The position numbers were made by a program, and so were the translations under genes. Below, in pieces: positions 13,133-24,952 of a DNA stretch of 64,000 nt (positions are counted from its first letter, which is position 1; the number at the start of each line of letters is the position of its first letter). Under the pieces are notes generated by a model that saw only the letters and a program-made list of their open reading frames with translations, did no database searches and was not told the origin of the DNA. The stretch comes from Calycina herbarum. Lineage: Eukaryota > Ascomycota > Leotiomycetes > Helotiales > Pezizellaceae. The stretch spans positions 186,001-250,000 of the forward strand of contig LLEY01000072.1 of assembly GCA_001414485.1 (NCBI GenBank), given 5' to 3'.

Positions 13133-14421
13133 ATGTCAATGACCAACACTGTAGAGAGCCCCGAGTCGCCGGTTGCATTTCAAGTTTTCGAGAAACAAAT
13201 TGGGTGGACTTCGCAACCTAACCAACGGGGAACGATTGACATAATATGGGGTTGTTTTCTCGTACTCTTCGTGTGTGTATGGGCTGTCATGCACCACAAC
13301 GTTCCCATCAACTCAGAAACCTTTTGGGAGGAGTTTACAAGAAAGTTTCGGTGGGCAACACTCGCATCTGCGCCCCCGAAATGCTGACCTTGTTTGCGAT
13401 AATGCAATGGAATTCCGCCAAAATATCAATCAAGGAAATGAACAAAATCGGCTTATCCGACTGGTCTATTGTCCATGCATTTTATGCTAACGCTGGAGGT
13501 TTCGTTCTACACACCAAAGACTGTCCTCCATTTCCCATAAATGCATTGTCTGTACATTACCTCATCCGCAATGGCTGGATCGACCCCCCAACCATTACCC
13601 GAGAGAACATTTGGGACCGCAGCAAGGCGGATTTGTTTGCGAAAGGATTTGCTCTTTTCCAAACAGGATGGATCTTGGTTCAGTTTATTGCAAGAATGGT
13701 ACAAAAGCTTGCGGTCTCTCCTCTTGAATTATTCACAGTTGCTTTTATCCTCCCCACAATTGCAACTTCAATATTCTGGGCCAGCAAACCTCAGAATGTC
13801 GCTGAGCCAACAATCATCACCCCAGAATGGCTTATAGCAGACCTTCTCATCGCAGCTGGAGACGAAGCTAAGGTCCCATACGTCGACACTCCCATGGATT
13901 TCGTCGAGAAGCCGGCCTGGGATGGTTGGAGGAGACGAGACTCACTTCTCCACTACGGCGGTTTGGAGAAACGTCCTCTCCAACGGATACCAAATGACTA
14001 CTCGCCTCCCCCACCAACCGGAAAAGAAGCCACTTACATATGGGTCATCTCAGTCGTCCACGCGGGAATCCATCTCATAGGATGGAACTTCGAATTCCCA
14101 ACCCGTGCCGAATCCCTCATCTGGCGGACCTCCAGCGTCACCCTGCTCATCGTTATGATTCTCGGGGGAGCGATTCCCGTACTGTCAACACGTCCATGGT
14201 TCGATTTTAGCTTCAACCTTTTGTGGATTTGGGTGAGGGATGCTAAGAAGAGTACTTGGATCCGCAGATGGCTGTTTGAGATCTTTGTTGATTTTGCGTA
14301 CTTTGTTTATATCATTGCGAGGGTTCTTATGTTTGCGGAGATTTTTGCGAGTTTCAGGGGGTTGCCTGAGAGTTGTTATCAGGAGGTTAGTTGGACTGCT
14401 TTTTGGCCTCATGTTCAGTGA
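13133..14421 (+). CDS. Multipass membrane protein of a filamentous-fungal family, apparently frameshifted
   Basis: Two overlapping frames encode one protein. Frame 1 starts at the ATG at 13133 and carries the family-typical beginning (SQPNQRGTIDIIWGCFLVLF, then MHHNVP). Frame 2 continues from about 13378 (APEML...) through several hydrophobic segments to a stop at 14419-14421. The frames meet at a run of five C at 13373-13377: frame 1 reads A-S-A-P-P-K-C-stop, while dropping two C gives A-P-E-M-L, the expected family sequence. No GT-AG intron resolves this without deleting conserved residues on both sides. The C-terminal half has about five hydrophobic segments (for example WVISVVHAGIHLIGW and SVTLLIVMILGGAIPVL). 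Function is unknown; the family is widespread and uncharacterised as far as I know. It is either a recent pseudogene, a sequencing or assembly error at a homopolymer, or unusual splicing. Confidence 0.72.
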
Positions 14422-15423
14422 GTTGATGGGTTGTTTGTTTTAGCATGGTGTTTGGAGTTTCTGTCTTTAATTTTCAGTGTATTGACGTACCCCTGCTTAT
14501 TCTTTTAATGTCATTTTCAAAATTTGAGCTTTTATCATCTGGAGTTGAGTTGCCATATTTCATTGTTTGATGCTAAATACAGCTTGTTGAGAAATGTTGA
14601 ACTCCGTAGAGCCCATGGGTTGACAAGTCTCAATCCTCGAAGTTCTCCTACAGCTGTTCATATATGGAATCTTAGTCTTGCATTTGCAGTAGTTCATTGG
14701 TTCAGGTTCGTCTTTCAATTCTTTTTCGGAGAATAACGAGAATATTCCCGTAATTTTGATGGGGTTTTCGACACCTGTATAGAATTTATGTCCAATTAAC
14801 AGGCACCCAATAGAATGCATCCAGTGAAGAACGTTGGCTATCGTTTTACAAGCTTGTATATACTCAGCAGCTTATATGTCACTATGCCTATAAGCTATTT
14901 TGCTTCGCCTTCGTCTTCCTCCTAATTATGTGTCAATGTCACGGCTCGGCGATCTGGTGCAGTATCTCTTTTCGAATGTTTCTAAACATGCAGCTATCAT
15001 CCCACTCTTGCTTCCGGGAAACAAAGTCTCCCACGGTTACTTTTTCATAGAAAAGCCTCGCATTTTTGAGTTGAGTTGAGTGGAGCAAATCTCACACGAG
15101 CGCCCTTCAATGTTCACTTATTGGCGGGTATATAGTTGTAGTATCACAAAGTCGTCATCGCATAATTGCGCGTAGAACAGCTACAGGTTTTAAGTGGATG
15201 GACTCTAGGTTGCAGTGCCCGCTGTATCATGTAGCCTACTCGGCAAGGTGCAAATTGGGTGCTTACGTCGTTTTTGGTGCGATTTCGGGTGCTGATATTG
15301 GGCCGGAGCAAATTAATCGTGCAGCTTGAACTGGGTATTTTCCTTCTCCGCCTTTAAAGTAAAGAAAGATCCCCACATTGCGATAAAACGAAACCAGAAA
15401 TTCTATCCCTAACTATTTGAAGT
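14422..15423. other. Intergenic
   Basis: No gene supported in about 1 kb. Open frames are short and of ordinary composition. This is the left edge of the accessory block. Confidence 0.5.
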
Positions 15424-16434
15424 ATGACGATGCAGTCAGCGTCAAGAAAACTCGCATATTGGGACCTCAACCACGAAAAAGGATGCCCAGCTCCCGTCTC
15501 CGTTCAGCAAGGCTTGCACACTTCAGGGGTTCAGGATATTGGTATCTTCGAAGAAGAGCCAGACATTCGAAGTGTGGTAAGTGCGAACGACTGTGCGCCT
15601 GGGGGAAAGTACCGCTGTTCGTCTACGCTCTCATCCATGAAGAAAGAGAAATGAGGCTGAACTTTTATATTACAGCAATCCTGAAACTTTTCCTCTACTT
15701 TGGAGCTACGAAAATCTGGACCACCGGTACTGGCTGGCTATTGAATGACGACCTAGTAGTTACCGCTGCTCATTGCGTTTATAACAAGCATGAAAAAGTA
15801 ACATGCGTTATAGTATGCATTGGATACGGCGTGACTTCCGGCCCCACCTTGCTTTCTGCAGATAAGCAGCGATTCGTCAAGCGGATTGGATTGCCCCTGG
15901 AATGGACAGAAGCCGGGACGGGACAATTAGACCAACTGGACATTGCATTCTTGCAACTAAACAGCCCGTTTGAAAACGTGAAGACTTTTGTTCCAGAGAC
16001 AACTGAAGTCAATACACAGCAGCAATTCACGATTGTCGGATATCCTTCCGATTTGATAAAGAATCAGGAACCCGGCCGCGAGATGTACGAGATGAAAATA
16101 TCTCGGGATATCAATCTCAATATCACGAGAAACCACATGTTGGTATATCAAGGCGACCAAGAAGGAGGTGAGTACGATCCCTGGGTTGTTTTGATTTGTA
16201 AAAATATGTAACTCAAGCTGAGAATCACACCTTGGTCTAGGATTATCGGGATCTCCTGTGATTCGAGATAGAGACTCTGCAATTATTGGCGTACACGTCC
16301 GGGGTGGTTCTCTCAACTCGGCGGTAGTCATTGATGGAGTTTACGGTGTTAAGATTCAAGTATACAAGCAGACGATGAGATTGCTTGAGGAGGGTGATAC
16401 AGATTCCACCTTGGAACTTTGCACCCAATTGTGA
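15424..16434 (+). CDS. Trypsin-like serine protease (S1/glutamyl-endopeptidase type), short form
   Basis: Best model: exons 15424-15541, 15676-16167 and 16241-16434 (267 aa). The catalytic triad is visible: His72 in VTAAHC, Asp128 in LDIAFLQL, and Ser206 in G-L-S-G-S-P-V, the last reached only after removing a 73 bp intron (GTGAGT...TCTAG). The end of exon 2, the GxSGSPV motif and the IIGVHVRGG strand that follows are shared with the next gene, so the two are tandem paralogues. There is no signal peptide, so it probably acts inside the cell. The first junction is uncertain: the stronger donor GTAAGT at 15577 is out of phase with the acceptor at 15675, whereas GTATCT at 15542 is in phase. Substrate unknown. 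Confidence 0.75.
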
Positions 16435-17384
16435 TATGAGCTGAAATTCCCTTAACCCTGTGGGTTCGGACGCCGCCTTGCATTTACAGACACACTTGGT
16501 TGCATCAGCGCTTTGGGGTCCGTAGTACACAAGTTTTCTAGTTTTTAAGTATCAAATTAGCTTGCATTTATTTGTACGCAGAATAAATTGGGTCAAATCG
16601 GACCGATAACTAGTTTCAAATTGGAATGAAGGTTGAGTTCTATAGGTTCTCTTGTCTTGTGAACCCTTTTTTATGTAACACAGACATACCTCGTTACCGG
16701 AGCAGGCGAATCGCCGATCTCACGGTAAGATGATGTATGTATAATGTTTCCTAAATAAGACTTTAAACGTTAGATTCATTTCCCCACATATTTGCTAGTC
16801 ATTTAAAGATAAATGATTATGCCGTTGCCTACAGCGTAGTTTTGAAGAGGGTAGACGCCCTTTTAATTGGATATTAAAATTTGGAGCCGAAAATACTGAA
16901 GTGTGATGTTTGATGAACGTCATTTGTTTATTTGATATAATCCTAGTATCTTATCACAGAAATGATGAGGAGGCTAACTTAGATAAAGTGTTGATAACTG
17001 GTGGAAACCTTGCCCGACAACGGATTCGCTTAACAAATGAGACCACCCCCTGAACTGTTTGTTTTACGGGTCGTACAGTATCATGATCCCACCACGAAAA
17101 TGCATGTAAGCATGCGATGTATGTATCATTGGATCAGACTAGCTGAGTCTCACGAACACAGGAAATTTTCTTCTTGCAGGTCAAGTGGAGATGGTGACGA
17201 ATTCATTCGAGCTCTTGGAAACCTTGCATATGAAGATTCTCAAACTCATTTATTAACCTTGCTTCTGCTATGATAATGTACGGTGATCTTCCAGCAAGAA
17301 CTCTGACAACACAGTTTCGATAAAAACAAAACAATATTTTGCTTCTCAACTTTTATTCTTTGCTTAAAATCAAACTCCTCAACA
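16435..17384. other. Intergenic between the tandem protease genes
   Basis: No gene supported. AT-rich in the middle (about 16730-16990). It should contain the promoter of the longer protease gene. Confidence 0.5.
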
Positions 17385-19590
17385 ATGTCGGGAAAACTTA
17401 TCAACAATCCACTCGTGATGGTTCAATCAACCAGTTCTGCATCTAAAATGCCGTCCAAGGGCCCCTCAAAGCCAACAGAGGCCAACACGGAAGTCTACTT
17501 CTGGTATCTTGACAACAACATTGCTGCCAATGAAACATCTATCCCCCTTTACACCCAGGACATGCCATCCGTGCATGACTCGGGCTCCAAAAGAGTCGAG
17601 TCTGTTGTCAATTCTGTGGATGGGAGGACAAAAGTGGATCGGGAGGACTACGAAGAGAGCAGTGGGCGGTTCCGCGGTAGGTCAACCCCTCCAACCCCCC
17701 TTCGGCCCCGGCGCATAGAAGCATGGGCTAATAGAGTATCAAGGCATTGTCAAACTATTTCTCCTTTATGATGGGCAGCTTAAAGACGAAAAGGGCAATC
17801 CGAGACAAGATGTCACAGAAAATAATGCCACGTGGGCCATGGCTTCGGGTTGGCTTGCTGCAGAAAACCTAGTCATCACTGCTGGACACTGTGCTTTCAA
17901 CCATTCTAGTGGTCTTGGTCGCCTCGTGAAAGCCAAGGCCTATGTTGGATACAGTGGAAAGGAGTTCACCGACTCGGCTGACGTCGAGTTCAGTACTGGT
18001 TATGCTGTCGCCACTACCCGCGAGTGGATTAACACCGTGGGGGGAGATGAAGCACACGATGTTTCGTTCATCAAGCTTTCCAGCCCCTTCAAATCTGGTA
18101 ACACCAAGTACAACTGGAAACAAACTCCGATCTCTCAGCATGCTGCCGATCTGGGAGTTGTTGGGTACCCTGGAGATATTATCAATGACAAAGGGGAGAG
18201 AGGGGCTACGATGTACAAGATGTTCAAGCAGACGGACTACAATCTTACGACTTCATATTTACATATGTTGCAATATCAGATTGATACCTACGGTGGTGAG
18301 TTTTGATGAAATAATTTACTATATTTCTGAAGTCTAATTAACTTAATAGGAAACTCCGGATCCCCTGTTTTCTCTGATCGGAAGAACCTTGCAGTGATAG
18401 GGGTTCATGTTCTCGGTGGGCATGCCGTGAACTCTGCATCGACAATAAGTGGTCCTTATGGGAATCGATTTCAGGCCTATTTCAACGTAACCAGAAGCCT
18501 TGATCAAAATAAGAAATGGTCCGCGGACGACAGTCACCAGCCAACTCAACCAGAAAAGGATGACAAACCGTGGCTCTGGCGCTGTTATGAAAAAACCATA
18601 GAGTCACTTGAAGAAGACCAAATTAGACAAGGCTTGAAAACAACTTTCGACAAAGCAAAATCGGTTCTCCAAGATATACCGAAGACAATTCTAGATTCCG
18701 ATCATCCAATTTCATTCGGCTCGGAAGCTGGACCCCAAATCAGCATCCTTGCAGCTGCCGCGATTGCAGCAGCTGGGAGACTAGCTTCAGACAATGTAAA
18801 CGAATCCAATGCCGAATTAGCAGCCAACACTCGCTCATATGACGGGATACTTGGCCGAGCAATTCTTGCGGAAACCGCCCTTCAATGCTTTCTCGAACAA
18901 AGAGAAACGAAAAAGGAGGCATGGATGGCAAAGGGAGTCTTGGGTCCAGTTGTAGCCGCACTCAAACCAGTCGTTCTCAAAATAGCGCCAAAACTTCTGA
19001 GAGGGGTAATAGAGCCCAGTATGAGACTTCTTCTGTCAAATATGAGGAAAGATCTGGACTTTAGCGACAAGCGTGATAACAGCCGACCCCTTTCAGTCGA
19101 AACAGATACCGGCTTCGGGCGGACACTAACCAGGGAAGAAAATGCATTTCTTCGTTATTTGAAGGCAGAAGTGGATAATGACAAGACCGCGTTTGAGTCA
19201 TTTTTCGGAACGCTCACGACAATTGGTGATGTTATCGGGAGTGCTTTCAAAAAGGCAGGTCCAGTTCTGGCAGACGTTGTCAACCTGGGATTACCACTGC
19301 TTCTAGAAACAGGAGGATTTCCAAGTGAGCCATCTCACCTTGAGCCTCTAGCACACAGAGCAATCCTAGCAGAGGCTTGCTTGCAAGCATATGTTGCGGA
19401 CCCCGAAACAGCCAAGCGTGACCGTATATTTGAGAAAATGGTTCCAAAATTGAAGCTTTTGGGGCCTAGACTTTTGAAAGCTGCCCCTTTTGTGGTCAAG
19501 TTTGTCGGCCCAATTGTCGCAGATATTTTGCGCGAGGTCAATGATCAGAAGAAGCAAGAATTTTTGGACTTTAGCTATGGAAAGCTTTGA
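17385..19590 (+). CDS. Trypsin-like serine protease fused to a C-terminal domain with an internal duplication
   Basis: Exons 17385-17676, 17744-18295 and 18350-19590 (694 aa); both introns are clean (GTAGGT; GTGAGT) with matching phases. Residues 1-97 are a low-complexity leader without a signal peptide. Residues 98 to about 345 form a chymotrypsin-fold protease with His146 (ITAGHC), Asp203 (AHDVSFIKL) and Ser284 (G-N-S-G-S-P-V). After a linker, residues from about 410 to 694 form an Ala/Leu/Pro/Lys-rich helical region. It contains two related units starting at RAILAE near residues 451 and 618, each followed by L-x-P, L-K-x-A-P and G-x-I/V-type helix segments. The paralogue just upstream lacks this extension. 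The amphipathic, Gly/Pro-punctuated helices could insert into or bind membranes, but that is inference. The architecture resembles two-part protease/executioner systems; I cannot name a described family for the C-terminus. Confidence 0.8.
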
Positions 19591-20302
19591 GATGTAGGCA
19601 GTCGTTTTCCGCTTGCTTGAGAATGAAGTAGTTAGACGAGTTTCGATGCGTTGAATCAAATTTTGTTCCTTGCTTAACAGGGCGTGTGGAACCTAGAATG
19701 ATCAAGTCCTAGGTCACCCAACACCAAATCTCTGTGTCAGAAACGTGTTTGCTTATCAAATATAACCGATAAGGATATGTTGCTTACTTAACCCCTGATT
19801 ATAAATACAGTTCTACTTAGAGCCAGTTGCCTATCCTGTATGATCTTCATAATAGAGTAAAAGCTCGCTAATAGAAAGAAACAGTATATTAAAACTCCAA
19901 TTCACTCAAGGAACGAGGCATGTCATGTGACTTCGCTAGCCCTGTTTCCTGGTGAATGTGAATTCAACAAGAACGTGTGTTTTGAGGACTACATAAGCAG
20001 GTGGCTCCCTCCAGAGGGAGGGACCTTCATTTTTTCCCCAACAACAAACTTCCATCAACACCAAAGTGGAAGCTTCTCGACACTCAAGATTCCGATTCTC
20101 CGTAACCCGAGTAACTTCGACCTTTGAGGTACCTAACTAAGTACTATTTCGTCATATACATTCTCTTGGGTTGGTTTCGAAAAGTATTCGTGAGTCACAA
20201 CGCGACGACTTGAAAAGCTCGCACGAGTCGACAACGAGAGCCACACTACCCTTTTGCTATCCTCGCCAATACAAGGTGCTGACTTCGATACCAAAGCCCT
20301 AG
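19591..20302. other. Intergenic
   Basis: No gene supported. It holds the 3' flank of the long protease and the promoter of the downstream membrane protein; a short open frame at 19927-20127 shows no resemblance to a family. Confidence 0.5.
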
Positions 20303-21457
20303 ATGACCATCAACCGAAATCCTCCCATCATGGTGTGTGCCAAGACTGAGTGCTTAAGCGAGGAGAAGATCGCCGTCCACTACGATTATTCGTCATCATT
20401 GTCATCAGATGAAAACGATTCCATCAAAACTCCATCAAGAAGCTCTTCCCCTGATACAAACATGGAAGACATCAGAAGTGCAGACTTTGTCGACAATATC
20501 CTAGAACCTACAGCCAACCCTCCAGAGGTTCGAAATTGGATTCGAAGCTGGTTCGCTCAGCGCAGTCTCCATCAACACTACCTTGACCACACGATCGACA
20601 AGCTCCACTGGACCGGACAATATATCCACGACGAATCAAAGGCAATCTTGGAAGGTGATCTCGCAACCTTGGGATTCAAGCTTTATGCAAGAAGTCTCGC
20701 ACTTGACATTGTAGAAGCTCGTGGAGGAACGGAAGAGCCACAAAAAACGTCATCAATCGAGATCCCCGATTCCATCAAAGAAGAAGACGAGAACGTCTGC
20801 AAGGAACAATGTAGGCTCTTCCATCAGGCCAAGCGCTTTGGGAAGAATTCCGAGGGAGCTTGTAAAGCACAGGTGCAGGAACACGACGAAGAACTTACCA
20901 GGTTGCGGTATTTCTCACGCTTCACAAGTTTCTTTTTGATGTTCCTTTTGAATGAGTTAGAGATAGTTCGTCTAGCTTTATGGCTCATTATTATGTTCGC
21001 CGGTGGCTATATGTTCTTTAATGATATGAAAAGATATCTCGAGAAAAGAGCTTTTGTCGTCGACGATGAACGCAGTATCCAAGAGAACGAGAAGAGAAGC
21101 CAACAACGAAAGAGTAGAGACGAGGACCGAATGCATTGCGGGGTAAGTCAGGCGGAAGAACACCACGAGAACAAGAAACCCTCACCAGTCAAAAAAGAAG
21201 ACGAGGAAATTGGAGACTTTCCATCTCTAAACATTGATTATAATATGTATATTCACATGTGGTTGAACTGGTTCTGCGTTGAGATGCTCCTCGTTTTGTT
21301 TAACCTCCCTCATTTTCTTCGAACCTTCAATCTCCTCTGGGCAACATGTTTCTTTGCAGCTTCAGAAGAGGGTGTCAGTTTAGTTTCTTCCGGCATACAA
21401 TCGATTTTGAAAAAGGCGGACAAGTTCAGACCAGGCCCGGGAATTGAGCAGGAATGA
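20303..21457 (+). CDS. Orphan membrane protein, single exon
   Basis: A single open frame of 384 aa starting with ATG at 20303; the next few codons do not form a signal peptide. Residues 1-90 are Ser/Asp-rich and probably disordered. Residues about 90-200 are soluble and charged. A first hydrophobic pair lies at about 209-236 (FFLMFLLNELEIVRLALWLI), followed by a strongly charged segment (about 240-310, Lys/Glu/Arg-rich, possible coiled coil). A second hydrophobic region spans about 318-372. I do not recognise it. Codon use looks ordinary and the frame is long, so a real gene is likely. It sits between the protease pair and the receptor gene in the accessory block, with nothing in the sequence to tie it to either. 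Confidence 0.65.
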   Translation: MTINRNPPIMVCAKTECLSEEKIAVHYDYSSSLSSDENDSIKTPSRSSSPDTNMEDIRSADFVDNILEPTANPPEVRNWIRSWFAQRSLHQHYLDHTIDKLHWTGQYIHDESKAILEGDLATLGFKLYARSLALDIVEARGGTEEPQKTSSIEIPDSIKEEDENVCKEQCRLFHQAKRFGKNSEGACKAQVQEHDEELTRLRYFSRFTSFFLMFLLNELEIVRLALWLIIMFAGGYMFFNDMKRYLEKRAFVVDDERSIQENEKRSQQRKSRDEDRMHCGVSQAEEHHENKKPSPVKKEDEEIGDFPSLNIDYNMYIHMWLNWFCVEMLLVLFNLPHFLRTFNLLWATCFFAASEEGVSLVSSGIQSILKKADKFRPGPGIEQE

Positions 21458-21720
21458 TTTATGTTGTGGATGGTTTCGGATACGGTATGTCTGGCGTCGT
21501 TTGGGCAATGTACTGAATAAGTGCGGAGAAAATTTGAGTTGTGAATAATTTGGTCTAGGAGTACAGTGGAGGGTTATGGTCAGCAAGGGACTTGCACCAA
21601 GCATTAGATAAGATAATTCATATATCATACATTTAATATCCTCTTGAACTGAGAATGTGACCTCCCTATCCTGACTATCTATCGTTCAGAAGTAATAATT
21701 GAGACATACATACAGCTATC

Positions 21721-23235
21721 CTATCTTTCTTTAGGAAATCCCCAATGAAATGTGCCCTGTCTTTTCCCTGCCTCGCCAATTTCAACATCTGATAAAGACG
21801 GACAATCTCCACCCGAAACTGACTGAAAGCTTTTCGTATCATTCATCCCTCCAGGTTGGAGACCTGCAGCCGGCTTTCCGATGTGTTCCTCACTAACCTG
21901 GACTGTGACCGTGGTGCTCATATATATGCCCCCTCCCAAGTTCCCCCGAGGCCCAACCTTCAAAACCTGTCCTCTGTCGGGGCTCTCCCTCACTGGTTTG
22001 GTGAGCGAAATATCACTCTCGAAAAGTTCTTCAGCCCCTCTGATGGTGGTAGTAACAACAGCATCCCTCTCGCTATCTCGATCATTGATCCTTACACCCC
22101 TATCTTTCTTTCCTATGCTTCTATCACCAAGCGTATACGCCCTATGAGATCCAGTAGACCTGTACCCAGGAGTAAACCTATTCATACCGGGTACCTTATC
22201 CTTCACCAAAGGCCAAATGAAGGGAATATTGGCCACATAAACGGCCACTGAACTTTCACGTGTATACCACAACATATAACCGGAATCCCAAATATTCCCA
22301 AGATTGAAAACCTTGGTCAATATCGCAGCAACAATAACGAAAGCACCCAGTCCGAAAATCCCTAGCAGTACAAGTTTGTGACGCCAGGGGACATTAAGCC
22401 GAGTGATGAGAGGGAGCGGAATAAGAAGCATCAAGGAGTCGGAGGAGATATTGAAGCAGCCTTGGACGATCGCGTAGTATTCGAGTGTTGCACACTGGGA
22501 GCTTGGTGGTGGCATTGCCCAGTAACCGTAAAATGGCCGGCATGCGGTAAAAAATGCTATCTGAGTTCCCAGCCATCCTAGGAAAACGTATATCGAGAGG
22601 TAGAGAACGAGACGTTGTGCTCGGAGACCGAGAGTTAATCGAGTGTACATAATAAGCATGCACGCTTTGATACAGTAGATAACGTTTAGCATTGCCTATA
22701 GTTCACTTAGTTTGGATGAACTTTTCGATTGGCCAAGTAGGGAATTATGCAAAAAGTCGAATGGCGGATGGAAAATGAAAGGGGAAGCGCCTACTTGTTC
22801 GGAGACCACAACGATCTTCGAGCCATGGATTCGGTCTTGAATGTTCTCTGGGGTAAACGCCCCGAAATCCCCTGGTGGATATAAATTGCTCCCCCCTCCT
22901 CCAGATATGACATTGAGGCATACAACAAGTACAGTATAGAAACACTAGAAAGCCAACACAACGAATCAGTTACGTCCCAACAGACGGATAATGCAAGGAA
23001 TATGGTTACGCCTGCTATAACCATCACGTAGTCATCGATTTCCAGATGTTTAACCCCAAGACGATGTATTCTCGCATATCTGAAATCAATGTCAGTATCA
23101 GAAAATAGGACGATGGTGCCCCAGCTGTAGGGAGTATTCCTACATTCGAAGGAGAATCATAAATATGCTGACTCCATACAAAATCCATGATTGTATGGCA
23201 AGTGTATGGACAAAAGCTGGATCAAAACCACCCAT
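21721..23235 (-). CDS. PTH11-like integral membrane receptor (fungal rhodopsin domain family)
   Basis: Exons 23235-23144, 23079-23010, 22944-22795 and 22695-21721 (428 aa). The reconstructed N-terminus (MGGFDPAFVHTLAIQSWILY, then RIYARIHRLGVKHLEIDDYV) and the segment around FYTVLVVCLNVISGGGGSN and FTPENIQ match the seven-helix fungal rhodopsin/PTH11-like family, as do SEQAMLNVIYCIKACMLIMY and the WAMPPPSSQCATLEYY loop. Intron 2 needs the GTAACC donor at 23009: it gives phase 0 and the expected family sequence, whereas nearby GTAACT would leave a 29 bp intron. The long cytoplasmic tail is charged and Ser/Thr-rich, as is usual for PTH11-like proteins. Such receptors are thought to sense surfaces or host cues at the plasma membrane; the ligand is unknown. 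Confidence 0.88.
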
Positions 23236-24309
23236 CTTCTACGCATAGAAACTTCAAATAATCATAAAAGAGTAAAAATAAGTAAGAAAATAACCAACAG
23301 TCGACGGGCCCGCCAGCAAAATTAAAAGATAGGAGGTAATAACAAGAGAGAAAGACAGGGAAAACAGCCAAGACCAGGAGAACCATATCATCGACTAACG
23401 TCCGATGATTGAGTACACTCACCCCCCTTATCCCACGTCAAGAGGTTCCTTTTGCAAGCCTCATATCAATTCTCTGATCTGCGAGATCTCCGCCGCCCAC
23501 AATAGATGGGTGGTTTACATTATCCAACCGTTTGGATTCCACCAACGTCGGCTTCCAAAAAGCAAAAAAGAAATGTATGTGAGCACCGAATCGCAACCTT
23601 TCCGCGCTCGAGACGAATAACAACCCCGGTAATAGGCACTTGCTTTTTCTCACCTCTACCCCTTTAAATACTGCTCCCAGGCCGCTGGGAAACGTAATTG
23701 AGACTCAAAAGGAAACTGCCGTTGCAAAGACGATTCAGCGTTCGGGTAAATGTTCGATTTTGGGAGGAGATGCGGGGGAATTATTGGCAACAGAAGCTTT
23801 GACCGTGTGGGGGTTGGTAAAGGGATCTCCTTCTCAAAGCATTTAATTTATCGAGAAAGATACGATATATCTGAACAGAAATCAAATGACAATGTAGGGA
23901 CCGACTAAGTGCAGGTTTCGACGGTGCAACGGTTCTGGCGCTTTGTCAACCGCATTTCTTAAATTCAGGAATAACCTACAAAAAGACGACTCAGAGTGAG
24001 GTACCGGCACGGCAGGAGTAAAAACAAATAGGAGATGGGTTTAGGAAGGAGAAAATAATTCGGGAGGGCCGGTGGCGCCAATGGCACGGAGACATCATTG
24101 GTGTGCCAATAAAACGCGTCCAAATGCCCCACGTGATATCTTGCATACAAAGTTACTAGAGCCACTCGAAGCATTATTAAGTTGCCCGTGGTCTAAGCCG
24201 ATAACACTCTATTCCTGTGACACCAATGTCCACAAACGACAGACAATGTCTACAACAGGTTACGCTCAGTTTTGGGGCATTTAGGGAAACAAAGCCACCA
24301 GAGCTTTGC
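23236..24309. other. Intergenic: receptor promoter
   Basis: No gene supported. It should include the promoter of the minus-strand receptor gene. Open frames at 23405-23846 show no family resemblance. Confidence 0.5.
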
Positions 24310-24952
24310 TGTCTACCGACATCTGAGCCTTTAGTCTCTTACCCATTCTGTGGAGAGCGGGAACAAAGACAGGGAAGGCGTCAAGGCTGGTAATCACGAG
24401 CTCTGTGATGCATGAAGATGTAGGTTCTTCATGTTTTCTGTTTGGCATGATGCAATACTGACAATCGAAGGCCAAATTCGCAGAGCGATACGAGCCCTCC
24501 ATTTTTGAAGCTTTCAAGAAGGACAAGAAATTGTATATCGCTGATCGCTACAACGTTTCGAAACTCATGGAAATTTTTCCTTGTTTGTTCCATAGCTGAT
24601 GCTATAAAGAAAGGACCACATGCAACTGAGCCTATCATTCTCAACAATGTAAATCCCGGCTTGTGCCATTCAGAGCTCGACAAAAATGTGCAGGTATGTT
24701 CTCACCCTACTCAAGTCTCTGTTACAATCACTTCGATAACTCTTCTAACTCGGTTGTCAATTAAAGAGAATGGCAGCATATATGCTCTCAGCTGCCAAAG
24801 CACTACTTGCACGAACAACAGAAGTAGGTGGCCGAACGTTGGTGCACAGTGCAGCTGCTGGAGAGGAGAGCCATGGACAATATATGAGCGAAGCGATAGT
24901 AAAGCAACCTAGCGCATTTATTAGAAGCAAGGAGGAGGCCCGCTTAGTGTAG
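24310..24952 (+). pseudogene. Decayed short-chain dehydrogenase/reductase (C-terminal half)
   Basis: Pieces of an SDR in different frames lie in the right order. First comes AFSLLPILWRAGTKTGKAS-RLVITSSVMHE (the Ser-containing strand), preceded by an in-frame TGA. Next comes AKFAERYEPSIFEAFKKDKK and ADRYNVSKLMEIF with the catalytic Y-x-x-x-K. Then, after a one-base shift at a T5 run (about 24573), LVCSIADAIKKGP and NNVNPGLCHSEL. A GTATGT-type intron follows, then a last exon ending GEESHGQYMSEAIVKQ and a stop at 24950-24952. The N-terminal Rossmann nucleotide-binding half (TGxxxGIG) is not recognisable upstream. With stops, shifts and a missing cofactor site it cannot make a working enzyme. 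The last two segments remain well conserved, so the decay may be recent. Confidence 0.75.

Noticed and set aside
15417..16211. Unspliced reading frame through the first protease intron
   Set aside because: Its first 80 residues are a basic, Cys-containing translation unlike the family; the spliced start at 15424 fits the paralogue better.
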